Counted from the first letter of the stretch, positions 1 through 10,370 are shown. The stretch is 64,000 bases of DNA from Petaurus breviceps papuanus (GCA_028583685.1 JAMXIF010000003.1:51656406-51720405), one strand, 5' to 3'. Made by a program: numbers and translations. The notes: generated by a model not told the origin, from the letters alone.

Positions 1-452
1 TTTCCTGTCTCAAGTCTCTCCCCACTTCAGCAGAACTTTGTCTCTTGGAATTCGCACACATTACATCACCCTGTGGCTTTTCTCTGACTGTCCTCCATGC
101 TTGGAATTCTCTCCTTCCTTGTCTCCATTTCTTAGCTTTCCTGCCTTCCTTCAAATCTCAGCTAAAACCCTAAAAATCCTTTTCCTCAAGAAGCCTTTCC
201 TAGTTCTCCTAATGCCTCCCTCTGGTATAACCTCCAATTTATCTTACATATATATCTTTTAAAAAATATGCTATTTGCATGTTGTCTCCCTACCAATGGG
301 GGTTGGGGAAGGTGAAGAAATGTGAGCTCCTTAGGAGCAGTCAATGTTTTTATCTTTCTTTGTATTGGAGAGTCTTTATATCCATATCCATATAAATATA
401 TCTATAGATCCATAGGCATATAGTAGATGCTTAATTAAAGTTTGTTGACTTA
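1..452 (+). repeat. L2 LINE 3' end
   Basis: Matches the L2 3' region as I know it: a segment encoding the C-terminal tail (TTCAAATCTCAGCTAAAACC), then AGCTCCTTAGGAGCAG, then a terminal TAGATGCTTAATTAAAG and a TTGACTT end. It is 5'-truncated by the window edge. The short open frame here is incidental. Confidence 0.75.
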
Positions 453-469
453 TCTATATTAGATTTCAC

Positions 470-1025
470 CGTATACATTTAGCTCAATATTCTAGTCAAT
501 TAAGATCTTTTTTTCATTTGACCCTGTCATCCAATGTGTTGGCTAATTTTTTCATTTTTTTATTCCAGGTCATGGATGAAAATCATTGATCATTGAAGAT
601 ATAAGGAAAAGTTTTCTTGAATACTCCATTAAAGATCTTCTTTCAAGGCAGAGGGGATCCATTAGTAATTGGTGTTTGGTTCTGTTCATTCAACCAGTTC
701 TGAATCCTTCTTAACATCCTCTTATCTAGCCATATACCTCCATCTTTTCCACTAAGATAGCATAAAAGACTGTCAAATGCTTTCCTGAAATTGAGGTATA
801 CTATGTCAAGGCATTCCCCTCCCCCGCCAGTCCAGTAACCCAATCCAAAAAGAAAAGTTAAATTACTCAGCCATGACCAGTTCTTGAGGAAAATATGTTA
901 TCTGTAAGCGATCACTACCATTACTAGAAACTAACTTGTACCTCCAATATGTTTAAGAAATTTGCCAAAAGTTCACATCACATTCACAAGTCTATAGTTC
1001 ACAGACCACACCATCTCACTCTCTT
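470..1025 (-). repeat. CR1/L3 LINE reverse-transcriptase fragment
   Basis: The minus-strand translation contains DIVYLNFRKAFDS and then RIQNWLN, followed by a degraded NG-S block. This is the palm region of CR1/L3 reverse transcriptase (consensus DVVYLDFSKAFDTVSH...). It is followed by remnants of the F-ADD region. Several stops and indels; inactive. Confidence 0.75.
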
Positions 1026-1047
1026 TTAATATGTGGGTGGAGAATAA

Positions 1048-1110
1048 TAGGAAATGTTGGAGGGATTGTGGACAGATAGGCACCTCAATTCATTGTTGAT
1101 ATAGCTGTCA
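1048..1110 (+). repeat. L1 ORF2 sliver
   Basis: Short stretch AATGTTGGAGGGATTGTGG and the following bases match the L1 ORF2 block encoding CW(R)GCG, seen better preserved near 40,085. Too short to say more. Confidence 0.45.
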
Positions 1111-1137
1111 ATTTAGGGTTAGTATAGAGCTTACATC

Positions 1138-1236
1138 CAAGGTATTGTGAGAATCATATGGATAATATTTATAAATGCTTAGCACAGTGCCTGGCACATA
1201 TTAAATGCTACAGAAATGCTAACTATGATTAGAAAT
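1138..1236 (+). repeat. MIR/THER1-type SINE 3' fragment
   Basis: Contains the CORE-SINE 3' tail pattern (GATAATATTTATAAATGC, AGTGCCTGGCACA, AATGCTAACTATGATT). The tRNA-like head is missing. Confidence 0.6.
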
Positions 1237-2234
1237 ATTTGTTGAATGGAGTGTTGAAACACTATTAATCGAAAGTTAACTGTGCATATGGCTTCCTCTT
1301 TTAAAGGATTTTTTTTCCTGCTGCACATTGTGACTCTCCTAATGTATGACCCCTGTTGGTTAGCAAATTAATTACTCACATTTTGTAAAAGTTCATGTGA
1401 AAGTATCTTTTAAAATTTTCTTATTATTAAAATTAACTTATTAGTTTTTAACATTCACTTCCATAAGATTTTGAGTTCCAAATTTTCTCCCCATCTCTCC
1501 CCTCTCCCCACCTCAAGATGGCATGGATTCTGATTACCCCTTATCCCAATCTGCCCTCCCTTATATCACCCATCCGCCTTCTCTGATCCCCTTCCCTTCT
1601 ATTTTCCTGTAGGGCACAACAGATTGCTATACCCCACTGCCTGAATGTCTTATTTCCCAGTTGCATGTAAAAACAATTTTTAACATTTGTTTTTAAAACT
1701 TTGAATGCTACATTCTCTCCCTTCCTCCTTCCCCACCTACCCTCATTGAAAAGGCAAGCAATTTGATATAGGTTATACATGTGTAGTCATGCAAAACACT
1801 TCCATGACAGTTATGTTGTGAAAGACTAACTATATCTTATCCTGCCTCCATTTGTTCTATTCTCTCCTTTGACCCTGTCCTCAAAAGTGTTTGCTTCTGA
1901 TTACCCCCTCCTCCCATTTGCCCTCCCTTCTTTACTCCCCACTTATCCTCTTCCCCTTTACTTTCCTGTAGGGTAAGATAGATTTCCATACCCAATTGAG
2001 TGTGCATGTTATTTCTTCCTTAAGCCAAATTCAATGAGAGTAAGGCTCACTCATTCCCTCATCTCTCCTCTCTTGCTCTCCATTATAAAAGCTTTTGCTT
2101 GCCTCTTTTATGCAACACAATTTACCCATTCTACCTCTCCCTTTCTCCTTCTCCCAGTACATTCCTTTCTCACCCATTAATTTTATATTTTAGATATCAT
2201 TCCTTCATATTCAATTCACCCTATGCTCGCTGTG

Positions 2235-2275
<41 letters not shown>

Positions 2276-2280
2276 ACATA
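2235..2280. repeat. (CA)n microsatellite
   Basis: About 20 CA units inside the 3'UTR of the HAL1-like element. Confidence 0.95.
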
Positions 2281-3182
2281 TTCCCTCTAATTCTCCTAAT
2301 ACTAAGAAAAGTCTCATGAGTTACAAATATACTCTTTCCATGTAGGAATGTAAACAGTTCAACTTTAATAAATCCCTTATGATTTCTCTTTTCTGTTTAC
2401 TTTTTCATACTTCTATTTAATCTTGTATTTGAAAGGCAGATTTTCTATTCAGCTCTGGTCTTTTCATCAAGAATGCTTGAAAGTCCTCTATTTTATTGAA
2501 TATCCATATTTTAACCTGAAGTATTATACTCAGTTTTACTGGGTAGGTGATTCTTGCTTTTGATCCTAGCTCCTTTGACCTACAGAATATCATATTCCAA
2601 GCCCTCTGATCCTGATTGTGTCTCTACAATACTTGAATTTTTTTCCTCCTAGTTGCTTACAATATTTTCTCCTTGACCTGGGAACTCATGAATTTGGCTA
2701 CAATATTCCTAGGAGTTTTCCTTTTGAGATCTCTTTTAGGAGGTGATCAGTGGATTCTTAATATTTCTATTTCCCCCTCTGGTTCTAGAATATCATGGCA
2801 GTTTTCCTTGATAATTTCATAAAAGATGATGTGTAGGCTTTTTTTTTTGATCATTGCTTTCAGGTAGTCCAAAAAATTTTAAATTCTTTCTCAGGGATCT
2901 GTTTTCTAGGTCAGTTGTTTTTCCAATGAGATATTTCACAATGTCTTCTATTTTTTCATTCTTTTGGTTTTGTTTTATAATTTCTTGATATCTCATCAAG
3001 TTCATTGGCTTCCAATTGCTCCATTATAATTTTTAAGGAATTATTTTCTTCAGTGAGCTTTTGGACCTCCTTTTCCATTTGGTCAATTTTGGTTTTTAAG
3101 GCATTTTTCTCCTTATTGGCTTTTTAGACCTCTTTTGCCATTTGGGTTAATCTGTTTTTTGAATTATTATTTTCTTTAGTAT

Positions 3183-3349
3183 TTTTTTTTCTTTTTGGAG
3201 GGGAGGGGAGGGCAGGGCACTTGGGGTTAAGTAACTTGCCCAAGATCACACAGCTAGTAAGTGTATCAAGTGTCTGAGGCTGGATTTGAACTCAGGTCCT
3301 CCCGACTCCAGGGCTGGTGCTCTATTCACTGTGCCACCTAGCCTCCCCG
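3183..3349 (-). mobile_element. WSINE1-like tRNA-derived SINE
   Basis: On the minus strand it starts GGGGAGGCTAGGTGGCACAG, contains the box B-like GTTCAAATCC and ACACAGCTAG-type complement, and ends in an A-rich tail. It is inserted in the HAL1-like element with a TSD: tctttagtat (3173-3182) against tcttcagtat (3350-3359). Confidence 0.9.
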
Positions 3350-4465
3350 TCTTCAGTATGTTTTAGTTCTCTTTTAGCAAGCTGTTAACTCATTGTTCAT
3401 GATTTTCTTGCATCACTATCATTTCTCTTCCCAATTTTTCCTTTACTTCTCTTACTTGATTTTCAAAATCCCTTCCATGGCCTCTGACCAATTCATATTT
3501 TTCTTGGAGGCTTTGGATGTAGGAGCTTTGACTTTGTTGTCTTCCTCTGGCTGTATGTTTTGACCTTCCTTGTCATCAAAGTAAGATTCCATAGTCTGTT
3601 TTTTTTCCCCACTGTTTGCTCATTTTCCCAGCCAATTACTTTCTAATTCTTTGTTAAGGCAGGTCTCTGCTTCCACTGTAAAAGGGTGTACTGTTCCAAG
3701 CTTCAGGGGTTTTGTGTAGCTGTTTTTAGAGATACTTCTAGGGACCTGTAAATTTTTAGTTCTCCCAAGGATGTATAATAAAAGGAGAGCTATTTCTTTC
3801 TCTCCTGGTCTGTGCTCTGGTCTGTGAGTAACCACTAGCACTCTTTTCTGCCTTGGAACTGCCAGGAGGATTCCCTCCCCACTGCTGCCACAAGCTCCAC
3901 CACGCCAACCCTCCTCCTCATCCCAGGACTGCCACCTAGGATTGCGACCCAGATTGAAGTATAGGCAAAGCAAGAGAATTCTGCATTGGTGCTAGCAAAA
4001 AGAATTCTGCAATCCACCTTTGATCAGCTGCTGGATCCCATCCTGTCTATGGACTGAGAGCTCCAGAAGCAAACCTGGGGCTACATTGGGTCTGGGGCCA
4101 AATCCATGCTCCTCTCTCACCCAGGTCTGACATATCTTTCTTATTGACTTTCTAAGTCTTCGGTATTTGTGGGTTGAGAAGTCTGGAAACTGCCACAGTT
4201 GCTCTGGGTTTGCTGTGTCTGTGCTGGCACGTTTTGCACTGGACTGTACTCCTCTCAGACTTGTGCAACAGACCTTTCCTGTTGACCTTCCAGGTTGTCT
4301 TGGACTGGAAATTTGTTTCACTCTGATATTTTGTGGGTTCTGCTTTTCTAGAATTTGTTTAGAGTCATTTTTACAGGTATTTGGAGGAGTTTGGGGGAGA
4401 TCTCAAGCAAGTCCCTGCTTTTACTCTGCCATCTTGACTTCACTCCCTGAAAGTCTCTTTTTAAA

Positions 4466-5878
4466 GGGTCATAGGTCAATAGTAAGTCATAGTCTACAAA
4501 GAAAATGGATTAAGGTCGACCAAAGCTTGATTGAAAGTATATAGAATGTTTCCTACTCCATCAGAAAAATGGGGGCAATCAGTCCTACTCTTTATATAAA
4601 ATACATATGTATTTTTCCACTGGGGAGCTCCTTGTGTTTCCATGGTGATAATTCATTTTTGACATCCAAAGAAACCCATTCACAGAGAAGAAAAGTGACT
4701 AAATTTTCTGGCCTTGTATTGAGTGGTCTGTGTCAGTCACAGTTTTGTGCCTAGATGGTTTGCATAACCTGCTACTGTCTTCTTGCTTCTATCTTTCAGA
4801 CGGAGGGAAACTTGATTCCAAGAGGTACCTGGATTCTTATAGGCCTCCCCAAACCTAGGGGCAGGAAACAGGGGGACTTGGCCTGTAGTGTTTCTTGTTC
4901 CATCTTGGTCACTGGTTGCCTTCTCCATTTTCTCAGTTTCCAATAAGCAGTCTCATGGAATCCAAATCTATATCCTCACACGCAAAAAGGAAGGTAGGAA
5001 AGGGAAAGCAGCCTGGGAAGCAATCTTTGCTCTAAAGGACAGTTTGTCTTTCCAGGCTTTGACTGTGCCCCTGGATACACTGAAGGCTTGGCCCTGGGGC
5101 TGAGAAGGGCTCGGAGCCAATCAGTAGGAGGAAGTGAGTGGGAGGAGGGAACCCCACGAAGTGATACTTCTCCAACCCAGGGAGGGAAAGGAAGTAGCTA
5201 ATTGAGTCTCCTTTCTTCTTCCTTCCTCCCCTCCATTTTCATGGTTTTATGGCATCCCAGAGGAGAGTTTCTGCACTACATTTTATTTAGGAAATATTAA
5301 TTACATAGCAGTTCTAACTGTGTGGACTCTCTATAGGGAGAGGGTTGCAACAATCACAGTGTGAGCTATTGTGATTTTGACAAACTCTCTTTTAATAGAA
5401 TTTTAATCTGAATGAATATGATGCTTTAAAAAGGCAGTATAGAGTTGATTTCTTCCACAGCAGAGTATGTCACTGAAGCATTGAATTACAGCGTTCCCTT
5501 TGCATGCTGGGCTGCTGGGTTGTATCTAGGGACAAATACATCTTTTTTGTTGAGCAGAAATTCTTGCTTCACCAGCCTCCTTCTTTCCTTGCCTACCAGG
5601 CAGGAGGAATTATCTCTGCTTGTGAACCTCTTGCTTTTCTCTCATCTTCTCTCCCTTTCATGCCCAAGATTTGTTAACCAAATCTCCTTCTCTATCATCA
5701 CCCTGTCAGTAAATAAGGTTTTGAAATTTGTTATTTGTCTTGTTTTCTTTTTTTACATCTTGGATAGATACTGGGTCTGGACAGTGAGCTGAATCTAGAG
5801 CCAGACAGGAAGCATATTTTAGTGGACTGATTGCCTTTAGGAAATTGCAAAGTTCTTTTAATAACTCCAAGTTTTTTC
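4466..5878. other. Mostly single-copy DNA, no gene seen
   Basis: No recognisable exon, RNA or transposon apart from the inverted-duplication arm at 4831-4953. Overlapping frames of 60-125 codons occur on both strands at 4,740-5,100 and 5,445-5,790, but they have no recognisable protein similarity and no supporting context. Confidence 0.5.
4831..4953 (+). repeat. Left arm of a local inverted duplication
   Basis: The reverse complement of this segment matches 6131-6251 at roughly 90% by eye, including CTGCTTATTGGAAACTGAGA, GAGAAGGCAACCAGTGACCA and GGAACAAGAAACACTACAGG in the same order. The spacer is about 1.2 kb. Confidence 0.9.
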
Positions 5879-5879
5879 T

Positions 5880-6127
5880 AATATAATAGTCCAGTCTTCA
5901 AATTACCTATGTCTTCCAATGATACCTTATGACTACCAGTCTAAAATAATAGTCCAGCCTTCAAGATACCCATGTCTTCCAATGATACCTTATGACTACC
6001 AGTCTAAAATAATAGTCCAGTCTTCAAATTACCCATGTCTTCCAATGATACCTTATGACTACCAGTCTAAAATAATAGTCCAGCCTTCAAGATACCCATG
6101 TCTTCCAATGATACCTTATGACTACCA
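5880..6127. repeat. 63-bp minisatellite, four alternating units
   Basis: Four tandem units of 63 bp, each containing AATAATAGTCCAG, CATGTCTTCCAATGATACC and TTATGACTACCAG. Units alternate between a TCTTCAAATTA type and a CCTTCAAGATA type, giving an A-B-A-B higher-order 126-bp period. Because 63 is divisible by 3, one frame stays open through the array with a 21-residue repeat; this is a consequence of the period, not evidence of a protein. Confidence 0.95.
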
Positions 6128-6130
6128 ATA

Positions 6131-6251
6131 AGACTGCTTATTGGAAACTGAGACCATGGAGAAGGCAACCAGTGACCAACATGGAACAAGAAACACTACA
6201 GGCTAAGTCCCCCTGCTTTTTGCCCCCAGGTTTGGGGAAACTTATAAGAAT
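6131..6251 (-). repeat. Right arm of the local inverted duplication
   Basis: Inverted copy of 4831-4953. It begins a few bases after the last minisatellite unit. Confidence 0.9.
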
Positions 6252-6253
6252 AC

Positions 6254-6680
6254 CTTTGAAGGGTTAATGTTGCTCAAAATGTAATGGATGGAAAAGTCCA
6301 TGATGGAGGGAGAGTGGAAAGGGAGGGGTTGATGAAAAAATTACAATACATAGTGGAGTAAAAAAATCCAAAGAAGTCAAAACTTAACTGGAAAAGGAGA
6401 GAAGTCAGCTACAGAGCAAGAGGACAGAGGTATCATCAATATACAGCTCATAAAACACCAATGTTTCCTATCATATAACTTTCAGATTATAGATGTGTAT
6501 CTTGGTAATACTGATTCTGCATAAGTATTATTATTATGATTTTGACTGGTCCTTCTCCCTTTTCTATAGTTATTTTTCTATTCGGATTTATTTTTATTCC
6601 CAGTATTTTTCGATTTGACACCATTGTGGGCAAGCATCTTTCTTTTTAGAATGTTCTTAAGGTTATACTTTACAGAAGCC
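6254..6680. other. No gene or recognised repeat
   Basis: AT-rich sequence with no feature I can support. Confidence 0.4.
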
Positions 6681-6682
6681 TG

Positions 6683-6905
6683 ATGTAGGGAGGGAGTGTT
6701 GAACTAGAATCAGGAAAGACCTATGCGTGATTCCTGTTTCCAGATCCTCCTAGATTTATAGCTATAAGCAAGTCACTTAACTTGGCCAGATACTCAGTTT
6801 TCTCCTCTATAAAGTGGGGATAATAAGATCCATAGTACTTTTCTCACAGGATTGTATATGCAACAGATTTTCTAAAACTGAAAGCATTATATAAACAAAC
6901 TATTT
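6683..6905 (+). repeat. MIR/THER1-type CORE-SINE
   Basis: Degraded head (TAGAATCAGGAAAGACCT), CORE (AAGCAAGTCACTTAACTTG, CTCAGTTTTCTCCTCTATAA, GGGGATAATAA) and tail (AAAGCATTATATAAAC) in the standard order. Confidence 0.75.
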
Positions 6906-7035
6906 TTATGTATGAATTTATAGATACAAATTTCCTAAGTATAGAGAAAAGTTTCATTTTAGGTTTAAAAAGCAGTAAATTAAAAAAAAAAACCTAAACA
7001 TTTTTACTGATATTAAATACAGCAAACTAAGAGGC

Positions 7036-7215
7036 AAGCTGATAAAATTCTCACTGGTTTTTGAAAATAGCTTTTAAAAAGACTTAATTTCTGTGGTTTT
7101 ATACTGTCTGTCTGCAGTGTGCTATAGCAGAACAATGTCTAGTCTTGGAGTCAGACAAGACTTGTGTTTGACTCCAGCCTCCAACCCTTTATAGCTATTT
7201 AACCACGGACAAATT
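7036..7215. repeat. Direct duplication, copy 1
   Basis: Matches 8834-8992 over single-copy flank (TAGCTTTTAAAAAGACTTAA, TCTGTCTGCAGTGTG) and on into the head of a MIR (CCAACCTCCAACxCTTT, AGCTATTTAACCAxGGACAA). Sharing of non-repeat flank shows a duplication rather than two SINE insertions. Confidence 0.85.
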
Positions 7216-7345
7216 ATCACTTAATCTGAGAACTGGTTTCCTTATCTATAAAATGGGAATAACACTACAAGTAATCTGTGCCCCATAGGGTTGTTGTGTG
7301 GAAAGTATTTTGGAAACTTTACAACACTGCATGAGTTATTATTTT
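7118..7345 (+). repeat. MIR/THER1-type CORE-SINE
   Basis: Head GTCTTGGAGTCAGACAAGAC, core TTCCTTATCTATAAAATGGG and tail (GGTTGTTGTGTGGAAAGTAT, ATGAGTTATTATT) all recognisable. Its head lies within the direct duplication. Confidence 0.8.
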
Positions 7346-7499
7346 TATTAGTCATCTTATTCCTGTGCAGTTCAGATAGAAATGGTCCTATGACTGGTCA
7401 TTGTCCTCCTATAATTATGTTATATTCAATGTTCAGCATATTATTGCAAGGGTAGATACCATTCCTGTTTTTTATAACCAAATACACTTATAGGAATGT

Positions 7500-8428
7500 A
7501 AGCACAACTTCTGTAGATTCTCTGCAAGCATCTTCAGGAAAGTTTCAGCAGCAGACAGATGACAGGAGTGATAACTTTCCTCTTCCTGGTTTCACATAAT
7601 TTTGTCTTTTTCTCCTAGATCTCTATGTTTTGAAAGTTTTTTGTTCCACATTGCTTTGAGATTATGAGTATTTGGGATGGCAACAGGTATCACAACTTTG
7701 TTCTTAAATTTTTATAAAGCATTGTTATGTCCAGGAGATTGTTGGTTTATGAAAGACAGAGAACTTCTGACACGTAATTCTATCCATTAAGTTATGTCTT
7801 TCTAGGTATTCAGGAGGTGCTAAATTTTTGCAGCCTGCAATTGCAGTCTGACAGTTGCTACTATTTCCTTGTATAACCTCCTAGATTGATCAATAAATTC
7901 AGCATTCTTAAGGATGTCATCTATAATTTCAGGTATTGATAACCTGTTCCTGAATAGCCATCCTAAATCCCTCCATTTCTCTGAACAAATTTTCACTACA
8001 GCCACTAGTTTGTTTGATGCTTCATTGGCAGGGTATTGTTAGTTGAGTTTATGTGAAATCTCAACCAGGGAGGGTTGATTCTCTTCTTGAATCTTAGTTA
8101 TTGCATAGGCTTCACCTGGAGGTAAAACACAATGAAGCCTATTTGTTCCAAAAGAATTTATGTAAGTTAATGTGCTCTGAAAATATCTATCAATACTTTA
8201 TCCCTTGAAGTATTAACTTTTCTATAGTTGCCTTAGTGTAATGGACCCAGTATTCCTGTGTGTGTGTGTGTGTGTGTTTGTTATTATTAGGATACTTTAT
8301 AAATATATTATGGATCATTTTACTGTATGTTAAAACTGGTATTGTGTAGTTGTTAATTGCTCTAAATGTGTTCTTCCCATTGAACTTTGATTTCAGGATG
8401 CCAGCAAATCTTCTGAAAATATAACTAC
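7500..8428 (-). repeat. LINE relic of an unusual clade (possibly R4/Dong-like)
   Basis: The minus-strand frame near 8,420-8,315 reads FRRFAGILKSKFNGKNTFRA then INNYTIPVLTYS. This resembles the RT C-terminal signature (KLNxKNKIRAINTWxIPVLTYS) of R2/R4/Dong-type LINEs. Further along it reads KATIEKL, then PPGEAYAITKIQEENQPSLV and, after one stop, QYPANEASNKLVAVVKICSE, EKWRDLGWLFRNRLSIPEII and DQSRRLYKEIVATV. The order fits the post-RT region of such an element. It does not look like L1, L2, L3 or BovB. Frame breaks and a short (GT)n run at about 8258-8277 interrupt it. Clade assignment is an inference; coding similarity beyond the RT signature is not recognised. Confidence 0.5.
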
Positions 8429-8429
8429 A

Positions 8430-8590
8430 GTTTTCTTTTTTTTTAAGCAATGGGGGTTAAGTAACTTGCTCAAGGTTACACAGCCAGTTATTTCTGGGTG
8501 TGGTGCTAAGTATCTGAGCCCAGATTTGATCCCTAGGTCATCCCAACACTGGGGCCGGTGCTCTTACTCGCTGAGCCACCTGGCCGCCCC
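8430..8590 (-). mobile_element. WSINE1-related SINE, variant subfamily
   Basis: Minus-strand start GGGGCGGCCAGGTGGCTCAG, then CAGTGTTGGGATGACCTAGG, a CACCACACCCAGAAATAAC insert and an A-tail. Flanked by a TSD (tacagttttc at 8426-8435 and tacagtttcc at 8591-8600). Shares the diagnostic inserts with copies at 37204-37358 and 39676-39828. Confidence 0.85.
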
Positions 8591-8833
8591 TACAGTTTCC
8601 TTCTTAACATAACTTACTCTTGATGTCTTGCTTGAAGGAGACTGAGGTATCTTTAGCTACTGCTTTTGGTCCACTAGTTCAATTTTATCTATGGGTTCAA
8701 GTTTAAAGCCTTTTGTCTCTGCCTGTCTTTGGCCTGCGTTAAGTTTACACTTATCAAGTCCAAATGATATTTTGGTATCACTGGAGAAGATTCTGTAAGA
8801 TAAAGGATCTGTTGATGTGGTTTTTTGTTAGTC

Positions 8834-8992
8834 ATAACTAGTAAAATTGTGTCATGGCATTTGAAAGTAGCTTTTAAAAAGATTTAATTTCTGTGATTTT
8901 GTATTGTCTGCCTGCAGTGTGGCCAGGCAAGACATGGGTTTGAATCCAACCTCCAACACTTTCCAGCTATTTAACCATGGACAAAACATCGC
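8834..8992. repeat. Direct duplication, copy 2
   Basis: Second copy of 7036-7215, with a small deletion in the middle and truncated inside the MIR head. Confidence 0.85.
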
Positions 8993-8999
8993 TTTCAAC

Positions 9000-9336
9000 T
9001 GGCTGTCCTCATGACTTAGAATGGTCTGTCTTTTCCCATCTGCCTCTAGGTTTCCCTGACTTTCTTTAAGATTCAACTTAAGCTCTACTTTCTTCAAAAG
9101 ACCTTTCCTGGTCCCACTCTCCTCTAACTGCTAGTGCCTTCCCTGTCAGCTTACCTTCCAATTACACTATATATCTTGATGCACAGTTTGGGGAATGTTC
9201 TCTCCCCCACCGGAATATGAATTCCTTGAAGAAGGGCCAGGACTCTGTTTTTCCCTTTCTTTAATCTATCCTCAGATCTTAGGACAATGGCTGGCATGTA
9301 GTAAGTGCTTAATGAATGATTTTTGATGGACTGATT
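9000..9336 (+). repeat. L2 LINE 3' end
   Basis: Contains TTCAACTTAAGCTCTACTTT, AAGACCTTTCCTGGTCCCA, AATTCCTTGAAGAAGGGCCA and the terminal TAGTAAGTGCTTAATGAATG. Confidence 0.8.
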
Positions 9337-9404
9337 AAGGGAATCTAGAATTTCCAGTACACTTTGTTTTTCAGATTCCTTTCCACATGCTTTAATCAGG
9401 CAAT

Positions 9405-9612
9405 ATAATATTCAAGGTGCTTCCTCACAACTGTCTGGAAAACTAGGCAGTATAGATGTTATTTTTCTCTTTTCACAAATGGAAAAAAAAACCCTAGCAA
9501 TCTGATGCTTAGAGATCTTAGGTGATTTATCCTTGATCAGACAGCTGGTAAGTAGCAGAGCCAGTAAGAACTCAAATCCATATATTCCTGTGCTAAGGCT
9601 AGCCCTCTTTTC
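9405..9612 (-). repeat. MIR-type SINE
   Basis: Reverse-complement CORE pattern: AGAGATCTTAGGTGATTTAT, CAGACAGCTGGTAAGTAGCA, AGAACTCAAATCCATAT. Confidence 0.65.
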
Positions 9613-9619
9613 TCTACTA

Positions 9620-9872
9620 TTTCTGTTGTTTTTAGTCATAGCTCACTCTTCATGACCCTATTTGGAGTTTTATTGGCAAAGATGTTGGAGCAGTTTGTCA
9701 TTTCCTTCTCCAGTTCATTTTACAGATGAGGAAACTGAGGCGAATAGGGTTAAGTGAATTGCCCAGGGTCACATAGCTAGTAAGTTATCTGAAGTCACAT
9801 TTGAACTCAGGAAGATGAGTCTTTCTGACTCCAGGTCCTGCAATCTATTCATTGCACTGCCTAGCTGCCCCT
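9620..9872 (-). mobile_element. RTE-tailed SINE (MAR4/WALLSI-like)
   Basis: Reads in reverse: RTE/BovB-like tail (CTCTTCATGACCCTATTTGG, TTCCTTCTCCAGTTCATTTT), CORE-like centre (GATGAGGAAACTGAGGCGAA, GGGTCACATAGCTAGTAAG), tRNA-like head (TAGCTGCCCC complement). Mobilised presumably by an RTE LINE, judging from the shared 3' end. Confidence 0.85.
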
Positions 9873-9877
9873 TTCCC

Positions 9878-10050
9878 TACCATAGGCTATGCTAGACATT
9901 GTACTAAGCACTATACAAACAATATTTCTCTTTATCCTTATAACAAACCTGAGAGGTAGATGCAATCATTAATCCCATTTTACACACAGAGTAACTGAGG
10001 GACAGAGAGGTTAAATGCCTTGCCCCATGTCCCACAGACTGAAATTGACA
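9878..10050 (-). repeat. MIR-type SINE
   Basis: GTACTAAGCACTATACAAAC, CTTATAACAAACCTGAGAGG and CAGAGAGGTTAAATGCCTTG in the reverse-complement MIR order. Confidence 0.7.
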
Positions 10051-10370
10051 CCCACAACAGAGGCAAAGAGGCATCAGAGAGCACCTAGTTTCCCTTTATG
10101 AATATCACCTGGTCCAGATTAACTATGTCCTTAGGAACTGAAGAGACTAGCACATATAATTGCTGAACCATTGTCAATAATGATATATGAAAGACTGAGA
10201 AATGGAAGAATTACCACAGGACTGGAAAAAGAACAAATGTCCCATTTTTTTTAAGGGCAGGAAGAGAATAGAGTCTTCAAATTATAGGCCTGTGATCTTG
10301 ATTTTTATACCTGGCAAATATTTGAGAATAGATTACTTATTAATGGACATGCAGAAAAGGAAGTGGTCAT

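Larger units (their letters stand above)
1415..4447 (-). mobile_element. HAL1-like half-L1, near full length, with target-site duplications
   Basis: Read on the minus strand, this runs from a 5'UTR (CAAGATGGCAGAGTAAAAGC near 4,440) through an L1-type ORF1 region to a 3'UTR ending near 1,415. The ORF1 relic begins at an ATG near 3,624. It shows an acidic/Lys-rich coiled-coil-like part, then TDLENRSLRKNLKFFGLPES (L1 ORF1 RRM entry) and a C-terminal RITYPVKLS...RPEL block that matches the ORF1p C-terminal domain. No ORF2 (endonuclease/RT) follows; ORF1 passes straight into a G/A-rich 3'UTR. The element is flanked by tgaaagtatcttttaaa (1398-1414) and tgaaagtctctttttaaa (4448-4465), a TPRT-style duplication. 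ORF1 is broken by stops and by a SINE (3183-3349). About 2.85 kb without the SINE, close to HAL1 size. I call it HAL1-like because of the missing ORF2; an L1 with an internal ORF2 deletion is the alternative. Confidence 0.75.

Noticed and set aside
4737-5103. Overlapping frames of 60-71 codons as a small gene
   Set aside because: They span an inverted-duplication arm; nothing recognisable in any frame.
5919-6131. Repetitive 70-codon frame with a 21-residue period as a repeat protein
   Set aside because: The period is the 63-bp minisatellite; open frame follows from 63 being divisible by 3. No gene context.
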